DNA from: Acidimicrobiales bacterium
GTDB taxonomy: Bacteria; Actinomycetota; Acidimicrobiia; Acidimicrobiales; Iamiaceae
DNA length: 40,213 nt
Assembly (NCBI GenBank): GCA_025463985.1
Contig: JAODBM010000044.1
Coordinates: 1-40,213 of the forward strand
Direction: 5' to 3'
In this document: positions 7,784 through 15,756 of the stretch, piece by piece
Layout: each line of letters begins with the position of its first letter
Position numbering within the stretch: position 1 is the stretch's first letter
The notes under the pieces: model-generated
Databases searched by the model: none
Told to the model about the DNA's origin: nothing
What the model saw: only the letters and a program-made list of their open reading frames with translations
Program-made: the position numbers and the translations under genes

Positions 7784-8926
7784 TCAGAGGGCGGAGCGAG
7801 GCGGCGCGGCCGCAGCGGGCGAGCCCGCGAACCGCACAGGGGCGCGGCGGACGCCGGCGATGATCTCGCTGGTCGTGCGCTCGATGTCTCCGGCGGGCTC
7901 GATCGTCGTGAAGCGATCGAGCAGCTCCTCGAGCACGACGCGAGCTTCGAGGCGGGCGAGGGCGGCGCCGATGCAGAAGTGGGGACCGAACCCGAGAGCC
8001 ACGTGCGGGTTCGGGTCGCGGCCCACGTCGAGCTCCCCCGCGGTCGGCCCGAACGCCTCGACGTCGCGGTTGGCGGCCTCGTAGAGCAGCAGGACCGGGT
8101 CACCCGCGGCGATCGCGACGCCGCGCAGCTCGGTGGCGCGGGTGGCGGTGCGCATGAAGGCCACGACCGGCGTGGTCCAGCGCAGGATCTCTTCGATCGC
8201 GGTGCGCACGAGGCCCCGATCGGCGTGCAGGCGGGCCCATTGGTCGGGCCGCTCGGCGAGCGCCCAGAGGCCGCCGCTGATCATGTTGCGGCTGGTCTCG
8301 TTGCCGGCCACGAGCAGCTGGTTGAGGAACATGACCAGCTCGTCGTCCGACAGGACCTCGCCGTCGACGTCGACGTTCGCGAGCACGGTCACGAGGTCGT
8401 CCCCGGTCCCGCCGCGCCGCTCACGCGCGGCGTTCAGGAGGTAGACGTGCATCTCGCCCATCAGCGCCATGCGCTCGTCGAGCGAGAGGTCGCTGGCATC
8501 GGGGATCGAGGCGTCCGACCACGCGACGAAGCGGGCCCGGTCGGCGGCGGGCACGCCGAGCAGATCGGCGATGACCTCGACGGGAAACGGCTCGGCCAGC
8601 GCCGGCACGAGGTCCACGACCGCGCCGGGCTCGATCCGCTCGATCCGCTCCACGGCCAGGGCGCGGACCGGCGCCTCCAAGGCCCGGATCACGGCCGGCG
8701 CGAACCCGGGCTGCACGAGCTTGCGGTAGCGCGTGTGCTCGGGCGGATCGGTGTGCAGCATCGTCGGCGGCGACGGATACTCGACGCCGATCTCGAGGGT
8801 CAGGATGCCCCGGGCCGAGCAGAACGTGGCCGGATCCCGGGAGACGGCCAGCACCTCGGCGTGCGAGCTGACCATCCACCAGCCCCCGGCGTTCCAGGCC
8901 ACGGCCTCGCGGGCGCCGGGGGTCAT
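7784..8926 (-). CDS. Cytochrome P450
   Basis: A 380-residue soluble bacterial P450 monooxygenase. Key motifs are present: I-helix AGNETSRN (207-214) with the oxygen-activating acid/Thr pair, K-helix EEILR (ExxR, 245-249) and the heme loop FGPHFCIG with Cys318 as the axial ligand. The style of HTDPPEHTRYRKLVQPGF and of the heme loop is that of the CYP125/CYP142 kind of steroid or fatty-acid hydroxylases, but substrate is inferred only from the neighbouring MaoC and SDR genes. The N-terminus is about 30 residues shorter than usual: the ATG at 8926 is the first start after an in-frame stop at 8987-8989. The tail AAAAPPRSAL is encoded by a sequence repeated in the UbiB-family gene. It is probably the third gene of the 10822-7784 operon, 115 bases after the MaoC gene. 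Confidence 0.9.
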   Translation of the reverse strand: MTPGAREAVAWNAGGWWMVSSHAEVLAVSRDPATFCSARGILTLEIGVEYPSPPTMLHTDPPEHTRYRKLVQPGFAPAVIRALEAPVRALAVERIERIEPGAVVDLVPALAEPFPVEVIADLLGVPAADRARFVAWSDASIPDASDLSLDERMALMGEMHVYLLNAARERRGGTGDDLVTVLANVDVDGEVLSDDELVMFLNQLLVAGNETSRNMISGGLWALAERPDQWARLHADRGLVRTAIEEILRWTTPVVAFMRTATRATELRGVAIAAGDPVLLLYEAANRDVEAFGPTAGELDVGRDPNPHVALGFGPHFCIGAALARLEARVVLEELLDRFTTIEPAGDIERTTSEIIAGVRRAPVRFAGSPAAAAPPRSAL

Positions 8927-9041
8927 GCCGACGCGACCAGCCCAGCTCGCACCCGGCGTGCTCCTGCCCGCCCGCCGCGCGGAGCATCAGGGCAGCAGGA
9001 CGGCGGAGCCCACTTGAGCGAGGTGCACGAACGCATCGCGC

Positions 9042-9896
9042 TCAGCCGAAGGTGACCCGGCCGGCATCGAGCACGACGCGCCCGTCGCCGCCGACGGTCT
9101 GGAAGACGGCCTCGCCGTCGCCCGTCCACATCCGCACGGTCAGCGGCTCGCCGGGCATCACCGGCGAGGTGAAGCGGCCCTCCAAGCCGGTGAAGCGGGT
9201 GGGGTCGCCGTCGCAGAGGGCGTGCAGGAGCGCCCGTCCCGTGAAGCCGTAGGTGCACAGGCCGTGGAGGATGGGCCGGTCGAAGCCGCCCATCGCCGCG
9301 AACGTCGGGTCGGAGTGCAACGGGTTGCGGTCGCCCGAGAGCCGGTAGAGCAGCGCCTGGTCGGTGCGGGTCTGGTAGGTGACCTCGTGGTCGGGGGCGC
9401 GGTCGGCCGGGACGTTCCTCGGGCCCGATGGGCCCCGGTCGCCGCCCCAACCGCCCTCGCCGCGGATGAACACGGACGAGACGTTGGTGAACAGCGGCTC
9501 GCCGGTGGCCACGTCGGTCGACACCGCCTTCGACTCGACCACCGCGCCTTTGCCCTTGTCGTAGATGCCGATGATCTGGCCGACCGTGGACACCTCACCC
9601 TGCACCGGGATCGGCCGGTGCAGCGTGATCGCCTGCTCGCCGTGGACGAGCATGGCCGGGTTGAACGAGCCGATCGACCCGAACGCACTGCCCCCGCCCG
9701 CCCCCAGCACCACGGCCATCGTCGGCAGCACCTGCTGCTCGACGCCGTTCGAGTTCTCGGTCGTGAACTCGAGCTCGTCGAAGGGATCGGCCGCCCCGGC
9801 CCCCACTCCGAGGGCGTAGAGGATGGCGTCGGTCGACGTCCACGCGTGGGTGACGGGCTCGCCCGTCGCGCCCACGGCATCAGGATTGATCGGCAT
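9042..9896 (-). CDS. MaoC-family (R)-specific 2-enoyl-CoA hydratase
   Basis: A 284-residue double-hotdog hydratase like the hydratase-2 domain of human 17beta-HSD4 and the actinobacterial steroid-degradation MaoC proteins. The C-terminal hotdog carries the catalytic signature SGDRNPLHSDP (187-197) with D189 and H194, then FDRPILHGLCTYG. The N-terminal half (SFNPAMLVHGEQAITLHRPIP) is the substrate-binding hotdog. It would hydrate a trans-2-enoyl-CoA to the (R)-3-hydroxyacyl-CoA, the product that the upstream SDR could oxidise. The ATG at 9896 follows a strong ribosome site, AGGGGGAT, that overlaps the end of the SDR gene 11 bases upstream, so the two are coupled. Bulky steroid-side-chain or branched substrates are likely but unproven. 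Confidence 0.93.
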   Translation of the reverse strand: MPINPDAVGATGEPVTHAWTSTDAILYALGVGAGAADPFDELEFTTENSNGVEQQVLPTMAVVLGAGGGSAFGSIGSFNPAMLVHGEQAITLHRPIPVQGEVSTVGQIIGIYDKGKGAVVESKAVSTDVATGEPLFTNVSSVFIRGEGGWGGDRGPSGPRNVPADRAPDHEVTYQTRTDQALLYRLSGDRNPLHSDPTFAAMGGFDRPILHGLCTYGFTGRALLHALCDGDPTRFTGLEGRFTSPVMPGEPLTVRMWTGDGEAVFQTVGGDGRVVLDAGRVTFG

Positions 9897-9907
9897 CTGG
9901 GATCCCC

Positions 9908-10822
9908 CTACTTCTCGTCGTAACCGAATGTGTTGGCGTTCGGGCGCGCGATCGCGACGAGGTGCGTCACGATCTCGCCCAGGAGCTCGGGGTCGTCCGG
10001 CGGGTTCTCCTGGGTCGGGCCGCGGTGCCAGCCCTCGGACACCGACAGCGCATGGCCGGTCACGTCGAACACCCGGCCGGTCACGTCCCGCGACTCGGGG
10101 GACGCGAGCCAGGTGACGATGGGTGCGATCCAGCGCGGCGACATCCGGGCCTTGGTCTCTTCGTCGGCCTTGCCGAGCCCGAGGTTCTCGGTCATGCGGG
10201 TCAGCGCGGCGGGGGCGATGGCGTTGACGGTCACGCCGTAGCGGGCCAGCTCCTTCGCCGCGATGATCGTGAACGCGGCGATGCCGGCTTTAGCGGCGCC
10301 GTAGTTGGTCTGGCCGACGTTGCCGTAGATGCCCGACGGCGACGACGTGTTGATGAGGCGGCCATCGTTCTCCTCGCCGGCCTTGGAGCGCTCGCGCCAG
10401 TAGGCGGCGGCATGGCGGGCCGGCGCGAACGTGCCCTTGAGGTGGACCTTGATCACCGCGTCCCACTCGGCTTCGGTCATGTTGGTCAGCATGCGGTCGC
10501 GCAGGATGCCGGCGTTGTTGATCAGCACGTCGAGCCGGCCGAACTCGTCGACCGCCTGATCGATCAGCCGCTTGGCGCCGTCCCAATCGCTGATGTCGTC
10601 GCCGTTGACGACGGCCTCCCCGCCGGCGGCCACGATCTCGTCGACGACCTCCTGGGCCGGGCCGGTCGAGCGCCCGCTGCCGTCCATCTCGCCGCCGAGG
10701 TCGTTCACGACGACCTTCGCTCCTTGGGCCGCCAGCATCAGCGAGTGCTCGCGGCCGATCCCCCGGCCCGCGCCGGTGACGATGCAGACCCGTCCATCGT
10801 TGATTCCCACGTGTACTCCCAT
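9908..10822 (-). CDS. SDR-family 3-hydroxyacyl-CoA dehydrogenase, 17beta-HSD4-like
   Basis: A 304-residue short-chain dehydrogenase/reductase. Cofactor motif TGAGRGIG (16-23), NNAG (102-105), the catalytic Ser at 160/161 and YGAAK with Y174 and K178 are all intact. The segment VNDLGGEMDGSG after the Rossmann strand is typical of the dehydrogenase domain of peroxisomal multifunctional enzyme 2 (17beta-HSD4), as is IYGNVGQTNYGAAKAG. It would oxidise (R)-3-hydroxyacyl-CoA with NAD+. With the MaoC gene just downstream it reconstitutes, as separate proteins, the hydratase-plus-dehydrogenase pair of that enzyme. ATG 10822 is preferred over a TTG one codon upstream. A second, similar SDR lies at 29145. 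The upstream divergent region contains an inverted repeat at 10876-10898. Confidence 0.93.
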   Translation of the reverse strand: MGVHVGINDGRVCIVTGAGRGIGREHSLMLAAQGAKVVVNDLGGEMDGSGRSTGPAQEVVDEIVAAGGEAVVNGDDISDWDGAKRLIDQAVDEFGRLDVLINNAGILRDRMLTNMTEAEWDAVIKVHLKGTFAPARHAAAYWRERSKAGEENDGRLINTSSPSGIYGNVGQTNYGAAKAGIAAFTIIAAKELARYGVTVNAIAPAALTRMTENLGLGKADEETKARMSPRWIAPIVTWLASPESRDVTGRVFDVTGHALSVSEGWHRGPTQENPPDDPELLGEIVTHLVAIARPNANTFGYDEK

Positions 10823-10875
10823 CAACCGGGTGCAACCGGCGTCGTCGGCTGGCGCGGCCGCGAACGCTTGCGGCC

Positions 10876-10898
10876 GCCATGATCCCCGACATCATGGC
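10876..10898. promoter_or_regulatory. Inverted repeat, candidate operator
   Basis: GCCATGAT and ATCATGGC are perfect 8-base arms around a 7-base spacer (CCCCGAC). The site lies 54 bases upstream of the SDR start and 73 bases upstream of the VanW-family start, in the only divergent promoter region of the SDR-MaoC-P450 operon. It is AT-rich compared with its surroundings, as expected for a repressor site near a promoter. No regulator gene is adjacent. Confidence 0.4.
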
Positions 10899-10970
10899 AA
10901 ACCGTGGCCGGTGCTCCGTCCGCCGGCGCGCTTCCCCGAACCGCGCCCGCCGACGTGCCAAGGTTGAGCG

Positions 10971-12641
10971 ATGGCGACACGTCGTACCCGGGTCCTGCTG
11001 GGCATCGGGACCCCCGTCCTCGTCGTGCTGCTCGTGCTCGGCGCGTGGGCCATCGACACCGGGAGCGCGAGCGGCAAGGTCCCGCGCAACGTGAAGCTCG
11101 CCGGACGCGACATCGGACGCCTGGCCGAAGACCGTCTGGCCATCACCGTGCGCGACATCGCGGCGCAGTACGCGAAGGTCCCGGTGCAGGTGCGCATCCC
11201 GGGCCGCACGTACGTGATCAGCGCCGAGGCGCTCGGCCTGATGCTCGACGAGGACGCCACCATCCAGGCCACCCTCGCGCTCGACGACGGCAAGGCGCTG
11301 CCGGTCCGTCCGCTCGTCTGGCTCGGCTCGTTCGCCGCCGCCCGCACCGCGCCCTTGATCTTCACCGTGCGCGACGACGCGCTGGCGGCGGGGCTGGCCG
11401 GCCTCCAGGGCCCGGGCGCGGTGGCCGTGGCCGAGCCGTCGCTCGTGAACACGAGCGCGGGCATCGGGATCATCAGCGGGCACAGCGGCCGGTCGATCGA
11501 CGCCGGCACCGTCAAGACCCAGCTGCTGCGCCGCGCCGCCTCGGGTGAGCTGCCCATCGTCGTGATCACCACCACCGTCAACCGTGACCCCTCCGTGTCG
11601 AACGAGCGGGCCCGGGCCGTCGCCGACGAGGTGAACTTCAAGACCAGCCATGGGCTGCTGGTGAAGGCCGGCGGGCAGCAGGCGCTGCTGTCGCCGTCCA
11701 CGGTGCGCTCGTGGCTCGGGTCGAAGCCCGGCCCCAAGGGGCTCGAGCTGACGCTGGACTCGAAGCGGGCCGTGAGCGACGTCAAGGCCGCGCTTCCGGC
11801 GCCCACCACGGCCAAGGACGCGCAGTTCCAGGTCACGCCGCCGACCGTCACGATCGTGCCGAGCCAGGACGGCACCGTCTGCTGCGCGGCCGACTCGCCG
11901 GCCCGGTTGCTCGCAGCGATCACCGCCGGCGCACCGCAGGCCGACATCGCGCTGCAGGTCGACCACCCGGCGTTCACCACCGAGGCGGCGCAGAAGCTCG
12001 GCATCAAGGAGGCGGTCGGCACCACCGTCATGTGGAACAACCAGGCCCAGGTCAAGAGCTTCACGACCTACTACCAGGGCGGCCAGCCGCGGGTCATCAA
12101 CATCCACCGCATCGCCGACAAGGTGCGCGGCGCCATCATCAAGCCGGGCGAGACGTTCTCCCTGAACGCGCAGGTCGGGCCCCGCACGGTGACCGACGGC
12201 TTCGTGCTGGCCGGCGCGATCCGCGATGGCCAGCACGCCGACGAGGTGGGCGGCGGGGTGTCGCAGTTCTCGACCACCCTCTTCAACGCGGCGTTCTTCG
12301 CCGGCCTCGACATCGTGAGCCACCAGGCCCACTCGATCTACTTCCCGCGCTACCCGTTCGGTCGGGAGGCGACGCTCGGGTTCCCCGACCCCGACCAGAA
12401 GATCACGAACAACACGCCCTACGGCGTGCTCATCTGGACGAGCTACACCGACACCAGCGTCACGGTCACGATGTACTCGACCCAGAACGTGTACGGCGAG
12501 CAGACAAGCCAGACGACCGCGAAGTCCGGCGCCTGCGACGTGGTCACCACCGGCCGCACGCGCCACTACGCCGACGGCCACACCACGACCGACAAGTTCC
12601 GAGCGGTGTATCGACCCGACTACGGCGTCAAGTGCGGCTAG
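10971..12641 (+). CDS. VanW-family membrane-anchored cell-wall protein
   Basis: A 556-residue protein with an N-terminal transmembrane anchor (about residues 7-28, VLLGIGTPVLVVLLVLGAWAI) and a large extracytoplasmic part. Residues of about 60-330 look like repeated peptidoglycan-binding-type modules as found in YoaR/VanW proteins. The VanW domain proper is about 355-480: RVINIHRIADKVRGAIIKPGETFSLN, then VLAGAIRDGQHADEVGGGVSQFSTTLFNAAFFAGL and RYPFGREATL. VanW is widespread near cell-wall genes but has no established biochemical activity. The C-terminal region has two cysteines that could pair outside the cell. The ATG at 10971 gives a proper basic N-terminus (MATRRTR) before the helix. It converges on the FAD oxidoreductase gene 60 bases downstream. 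Confidence 0.9.
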   Translation: MATRRTRVLLGIGTPVLVVLLVLGAWAIDTGSASGKVPRNVKLAGRDIGRLAEDRLAITVRDIAAQYAKVPVQVRIPGRTYVISAEALGLMLDEDATIQATLALDDGKALPVRPLVWLGSFAAARTAPLIFTVRDDALAAGLAGLQGPGAVAVAEPSLVNTSAGIGIISGHSGRSIDAGTVKTQLLRRAASGELPIVVITTTVNRDPSVSNERARAVADEVNFKTSHGLLVKAGGQQALLSPSTVRSWLGSKPGPKGLELTLDSKRAVSDVKAALPAPTTAKDAQFQVTPPTVTIVPSQDGTVCCAADSPARLLAAITAGAPQADIALQVDHPAFTTEAAQKLGIKEAVGTTVMWNNQAQVKSFTTYYQGGQPRVINIHRIADKVRGAIIKPGETFSLNAQVGPRTVTDGFVLAGAIRDGQHADEVGGGVSQFSTTLFNAAFFAGLDIVSHQAHSIYFPRYPFGREATLGFPDPDQKITNNTPYGVLIWTSYTDTSVTVTMYSTQNVYGEQTSQTTAKSGACDVVTTGRTRHYADGHTTTDKFRAVYRPDYGVKCG

Positions 12642-12701
12642 GTCGACCCAGCCAGCACCCCTGATTCGGGCTCGCCGGCACCTGACCCTCGTCCGGGCGT
12701 G

Positions 12702-14096
12702 TCACGCCGTCGCGATGGCCTCGAACTCCGCTCGGGTCGGCTGGTCGGCGGGTCGTTCGAGCGGCGGATCGGCGGCCAGGAACGCCGAGACGCGCTCGAC
12801 GACGGCCGCCGCGCCGAAGGCCTCGGCGGGCGACTCGAACAGGTGCACCACGCGGGCGGCGGCGGCGCCGACCACCGCATCGTGCGGCGCGCACGCGAAC
12901 GCCGCGGCCGCGAAGCGGGCTGACGGATGGTCGCTCAGCGGCATCCGTTCGCCGCGCAGGCCGGCCGCCAACCGCTCGAGGATGGTGGCGTCGCCCGTGA
13001 CCTGCGTGTCGAACCACACGCCGAGGTGGTCCTGGGTCCAGGCGTCGAACCCGCGCACGAGCTCGACCGGATCCCGGTGCGCCGAGGCCACGGTGGCGGC
13101 CAGGTGCTGCGCCTGCCAGAACGCCATCGAGATGCCGCGCCCCTGCGTGGGGTTGGTGTGCAGCGACGCGTCGCCGAGCGGCACCAGCCCGCCGACCACG
13201 GGACCGGCCGCGTCGACGATCCGGCGGCGGCGGTTCTCGATGCGGGCCATCGTGAAGATCTCGGTGATCGGCTCCCCGGCCGCCAGCCAGGGCGCCGTCA
13301 GCGGCACGGCCTCGAGGAACCTCGTGTGCCGTGCCGGCTCGCGCAGCGCCTGCCGGTGGGGATCGTCGACCGAGAGCGCGATCGTCAAGGAGAACGTGTC
13401 GTTGTCGCCGCCGAACGCGAGCACGTTGGCGTAGTCCAAGGCGGTCGCTCCCGGCACCCGCATCGGCGGCCGCGCACATCCGGGACGCAGCCGGTAGTAG
13501 CGGGTGAGGTAGAGGAACCCGAGCTCTTGGACCTCGTCGACCGGTGGTCGGGCGTCGATGTCGGCCAACCAGGTCGGCAGGGCCGATCGCCGGCCCCCGG
13601 CGTCGACCACGAGGTCGGCGGGCAGGACGTCGCCCGACTGGAGGCGCGCGCCGGTCACGATCGGGACGTCGCCGGGGGTGGCGCGGAGGCCCACCACCGC
13701 GTCGCCCGAGCGCACGACCACGCCCGGCTCCCGCTCGGCGCAGCGTCGCACCTCGGCCTCGACCACCAGGCGCCGGCCGAGGAGCATCGCCGCGCCCTCG
13801 ACCCCGCCGGCGCCGACCACCGCCGGCTCCTCGCGCACCCCGCGAGCCAGCAGGGCGGCGAGCACGTCAGGCGCCTCCTCCAGCAGCACGTGGCGGGCCC
13901 GACCCAGCAGCACGTGCGACTGGTGTCGCTGCCCGGCTCCGGCTCGGCGCCAGCGTGCCGCGTCGTCGTCGACCGTGGCGTCGGCGAGCGGCGATCCATC
14001 GCGCTCGACCACCGTGACCGTGTGCCCGCGCCGGGCCAGGAAGATCGACCCGGCCAGACCGGCGAACCCGCCGCCCGCGATGACGACCTCAGCCAC
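12702..14096 (-). CDS. FAD-dependent oxidoreductase
   Basis: A 464-residue flavoprotein of the p-hydroxybenzoate-hydroxylase-like superfamily. The N-terminal dinucleotide-binding motif is VVIAGGGFAGLAGSIFLARRGHTVTVVERD, split here as GGGFAG plus the terminal acidic residue. The second FAD-contacting motif is PLGDASLHTNPTQGRGISMAF in the middle of the protein. Relatives act as monooxygenases, halogenases or lipid reductases; nothing here fixes the substrate. The GTG at 14096 puts the Rossmann motif right at the N-terminus, as usual; a much longer upstream frame is only an antisense shadow of the acyltransferase gene. It is divergent from the WS/DGAT gene with a 142-base gap, so the two may share control. 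Confidence 0.87.
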   Translation of the reverse strand: MAEVVIAGGGFAGLAGSIFLARRGHTVTVVERDGSPLADATVDDDAARWRRAGAGQRHQSHVLLGRARHVLLEEAPDVLAALLARGVREEPAVVGAGGVEGAAMLLGRRLVVEAEVRRCAEREPGVVVRSGDAVVGLRATPGDVPIVTGARLQSGDVLPADLVVDAGGRRSALPTWLADIDARPPVDEVQELGFLYLTRYYRLRPGCARPPMRVPGATALDYANVLAFGGDNDTFSLTIALSVDDPHRQALREPARHTRFLEAVPLTAPWLAAGEPITEIFTMARIENRRRRIVDAAGPVVGGLVPLGDASLHTNPTQGRGISMAFWQAQHLAATVASAHRDPVELVRGFDAWTQDHLGVWFDTQVTGDATILERLAAGLRGERMPLSDHPSARFAAAAFACAPHDAVVGAAAARVVHLFESPAEAFGAAAVVERVSAFLAADPPLERPADQPTRAEFEAIATA

Positions 14097-14238
14097 TCGA
14101 CCCCCCGCGCCGCGTCTCCGGAGCGGCAACGTACCGGCTGCCCCGCCGCCGTGCACCGAACGCCGCCGAGCTCGCCCTCCACACCTCCGCCGGGTGAGAC
14201 AGACTGTCCGCTCGGCGAGGCGACAGGAGGCTCCGCCC

Positions 14239-15756
14239 ATGGCAGACCTGCGGTTCGAGCAGCGGATGAGCGACTCCGACGCGCTCATGTGGACCATCGA
14301 GAAGGACCCGATGCTGCGGTCGACCATCACCGCGGTCGTGCTGCTCGACGTCCCCCCCGACCACGGCCGGCTGATGCACCTGCTCGAGCGGGGCACCCGG
14401 GTCGTGCCGCGCATGCGCCAGCGCGTCCAGGGCAACCCGTTGTCGATCGCCCCGCCGCGCTGGGAGGTCGACCCACACTTCGACCTCGCGTACCACGTGC
14501 GCTGGCTGCGAGCGGGCGGCGAACGCGATCTGCGGGCCGTCCTCGACCTCGCGCAGCCGATCGCGATGCAGGGCTTCGACCGCGCCCGCCCGCTGTGGGA
14601 GATGGTCGTGGTCGAGGGGCTGCAGGACGACCGGGCCGCCCTGATCATGAAGATCCACCACGCCATCACCGACGGTGTCGGCGCCGTGAAGATCGCGCTC
14701 GTGATGTTCGAGCTCGAGCGGGCGGCTGCGCGGCAAGAGATGCCTGCCGCGCCCGAGGTCCACGTGATGACCCGGCTCGAGCGGTTCCTCGACGCGTTCG
14801 ACCACGAGCGCCGACGCAACATGGGCATCGCCAAGCGGCTCCTCCCCACCGCGGCCGCCGCCGCGGGGGCGGTCAGAAACGACCCGGCCGGCTCGCTCCG
14901 GCGCCTCGCCGACACCGTCGGCTCGATCGGCCGCATGGCCACGCCGGCCACCGCGCCGCTGTCGCCGCTGATGGCCGGCCGCTCGTTGTCGGTCCGCTTC
15001 GACACGCTGACCGTGCCGATGCCCGAGGCCAAGCGGGCCGCCAAGGCGGCGGGCGGGCGGCTCAACGACGCGTTCGTGGCCGCCACCGCCGCCGCCTTCC
15101 GCCAGTACCACGAAGAGCTCGGCGCGCCCGTCGACGCCCTGCGCACGTCGATGCCGATCAACGTGCGCACCAGCGACACCGACGACCTGGCCGGCAACCA
15201 GTTCGCGCCGGCCCGATTCACCATCCCGCTCGACGTGACCGACCCGATCACCGCCATGCAGACCATGCGGAGGCTGGTGGCCGAGCAGCGGGCCGAGCCG
15301 GCGCTCGGGTTGGTCGAGCCGATGGCCCGCGTGCTCAACCGGCTGCCCACCACGGTCACCACCGGGATCTTCGGCGCGATGTTGAAGGGCATCGACCTCA
15401 TCACGAGCAACGTGCCGGGCGCACCGTTCTCGATCTACACGGCCGGCAGCCGCATCGAGGCCATGTTCGCTCTCGGCCCGATGGCCGGCGCGGCCGCCAA
15501 CGTCACCCTGCTCAGCTACTGCGACGACCTGCTGATCGGCGTCAACACCGATCCGAGCGCGGTCACCGAGCCCGAACGCCTCATGCGCTGCTACCGGGAG
15601 GCCTGGGACGATGTGCTGAAGGTCGGCGCCTCGCGCGCGGCGGCCGGCGGGAAGGCCCGACAGGCCTGTCCGTCCCGAGCGCGCGCGCCGTCGGCTCGCC
15701 CGGCTCGTCGCGGCGCCTCTACCGTCGGGCCGTGCACGGCGCAGACGTGGTGGTGA
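14239..15756 (+). CDS. Wax ester synthase/diacylglycerol acyltransferase (WS/DGAT) family protein
   Basis: A 505-residue acyltransferase of the WS/DGAT family, which transfers acyl groups from acyl-CoA to long-chain alcohols or diacylglycerol to make storage lipid. The active-site HHxxxDG motif is intact as HHAITDG (140-146). The C-terminal family block SNVPGAPFSIYTAGSRIEAMFALGP and NVTLLSYCDDLLIGVNTD is also present, here cited in two parts. An excellent ribosome site, AGGAGG at 14225-14230, precedes the ATG by 8 bases. The last ~35 residues (from GGKARQACPSRARAP) are low complexity and extend 25 bases into the next gene in another frame, so the real functional end is near residue 465. It is likely cotranscribed with the flavoprotein downstream. 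Confidence 0.93.
   Translation: MADLRFEQRMSDSDALMWTIEKDPMLRSTITAVVLLDVPPDHGRLMHLLERGTRVVPRMRQRVQGNPLSIAPPRWEVDPHFDLAYHVRWLRAGGERDLRAVLDLAQPIAMQGFDRARPLWEMVVVEGLQDDRAALIMKIHHAITDGVGAVKIALVMFELERAAARQEMPAAPEVHVMTRLERFLDAFDHERRRNMGIAKRLLPTAAAAAGAVRNDPAGSLRRLADTVGSIGRMATPATAPLSPLMAGRSLSVRFDTLTVPMPEAKRAAKAAGGRLNDAFVAATAAAFRQYHEELGAPVDALRTSMPINVRTSDTDDLAGNQFAPARFTIPLDVTDPITAMQTMRRLVAEQRAEPALGLVEPMARVLNRLPTTVTTGIFGAMLKGIDLITSNVPGAPFSIYTAGSRIEAMFALGPMAGAAANVTLLSYCDDLLIGVNTDPSAVTEPERLMRCYREAWDDVLKVGASRAAAGGKARQACPSRARAPSARPARRGASTVGPCTAQTWW

Noticed and set aside
10290-12581. 763-codon minus-strand open frame over the VanW-family gene
   Set aside because: Antisense shadow running out of frame into the SDR gene.
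14239-15756. Frameshift joining WS/DGAT to the following flavoprotein
   Set aside because: Both genes have complete family-length domains and the overlap is a normal translational-coupling arrangement.
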